A stretch of 6,964 nt of DNA, taken from positions 1 through 6,964 of the forward strand of contig CAJQOB010000131.1 of NCBI GenBank assembly GCA_905479845.1, written 5' to 3'. Origin of the DNA: an uncultured Flavobacteriales bacterium. GTDB lineage: Bacteria; Bacteroidota; Bacteroidia; Flavobacteriales_D; Crocinitomicaceae. Each line of letters starts with the position of its first letter. Position 1 is the stretch's first letter. This document shows, piece by piece, positions 6,880-6,964 of this stretch. The translations under genes were made by a program, and so were the position numbers. The notes below the pieces were generated by a model that made no database searches, was not told where the DNA came from, and was given only the letters and a program-made list of their open reading frames with translations.

Positions 6880-6909
6880 GAGAACGGAGACTCTCGGTTA
6901 AGAGTTCTC
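6880..6909 (+). terminator. weak hairpin after the operon, doubtful terminator
   Basis: GAGACTCT (6887-6894) can pair with AGAGTTCTC (6901-6909) around a CGGTTA loop with one bulged T. Alternatively GAGAAC (6880-6885) pairs with GTTCTC (6904-6909). The hairpin sits 10-20 bases after the receiver stop, a fitting place for a terminator, but AAAGGCCGG follows instead of a T-tract. It may be a stem that protects the mRNA end, or it may be incidental. No other feature is seen in 6870-6964. Confidence 0.25.
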
Positions 6910-6964
6910 AAAGGCCGGATTCTTGAACAATTCTGAGTCCTGTCTCATCATGAATGATTAAAGT

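Noticed and set aside
6941..6950. TGTCTC near the right edge as a partner of the GAGACA in the hairpin at 89-114, marking ends of a mobile element
   Set aside because: The match is only about seven bases, no transposase is present, and the interval holds a normal two-component operon.
6954..6964. ATGATTAAAGT at the window edge as the start of a third operon gene
   Set aside because: Only three codons are visible (M-I-K); another ATG four bases earlier stops after three codons. There is too little sequence to call.

Overview
The window is AT-rich and looks like chromosomal DNA of a member of the Bacteroidota (Cytophagales- or Flavobacteriia-like). This is inferred from three things: the style of the long soluble PAS/GAF histidine kinase followed by a single-domain response regulator, the absence of clear Shine-Dalgarno sequences, and an N-terminal secretion signal ending in ...FAQ. 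No marker gene fixes the taxonomy.

The right three quarters (1597-6869) form a two-gene, rightward two-component operon. The first gene encodes a 1632-residue cytoplasmic histidine kinase with about seven PAS and three GAF sensory domains, then a coiled coil, HisKA and HATPase domains. Two bases after its stop begins a 123-residue stand-alone receiver protein with all phosphoryl-transfer residues and no output domain. The kinase presumably integrates several intracellular cues and phosphorylates the receiver at Asp52. The receiver must then act by protein-protein contact or by passing the phosphoryl group on.

The left quarter (1-1596) holds no intact long gene but is not featureless. A hairpin at 89-114 pairs fully only when read leftward and lies two bases after a leftward stop codon. 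Upstream of that stop, in three shifting frames, are protein-like leftward segments. They lead back to a good signal-peptide start at 958. I read this as a decayed secreted-protein gene, or a cluster of very short ORFs. A second, rightward protein-like fragment lies at 1122-1265.

Between the relics and the kinase is a 21-bp-period direct repeat (1477-1518) built on ACGTTGGGAA. A third copy (1089-1102) points the other way, towards the leftward signal-peptide ORF. The copies sit roughly 100-145 bp before the two divergent starts, so a shared regulator site is possible. The 95 bases after the receiver gene hold only a weak hairpin.
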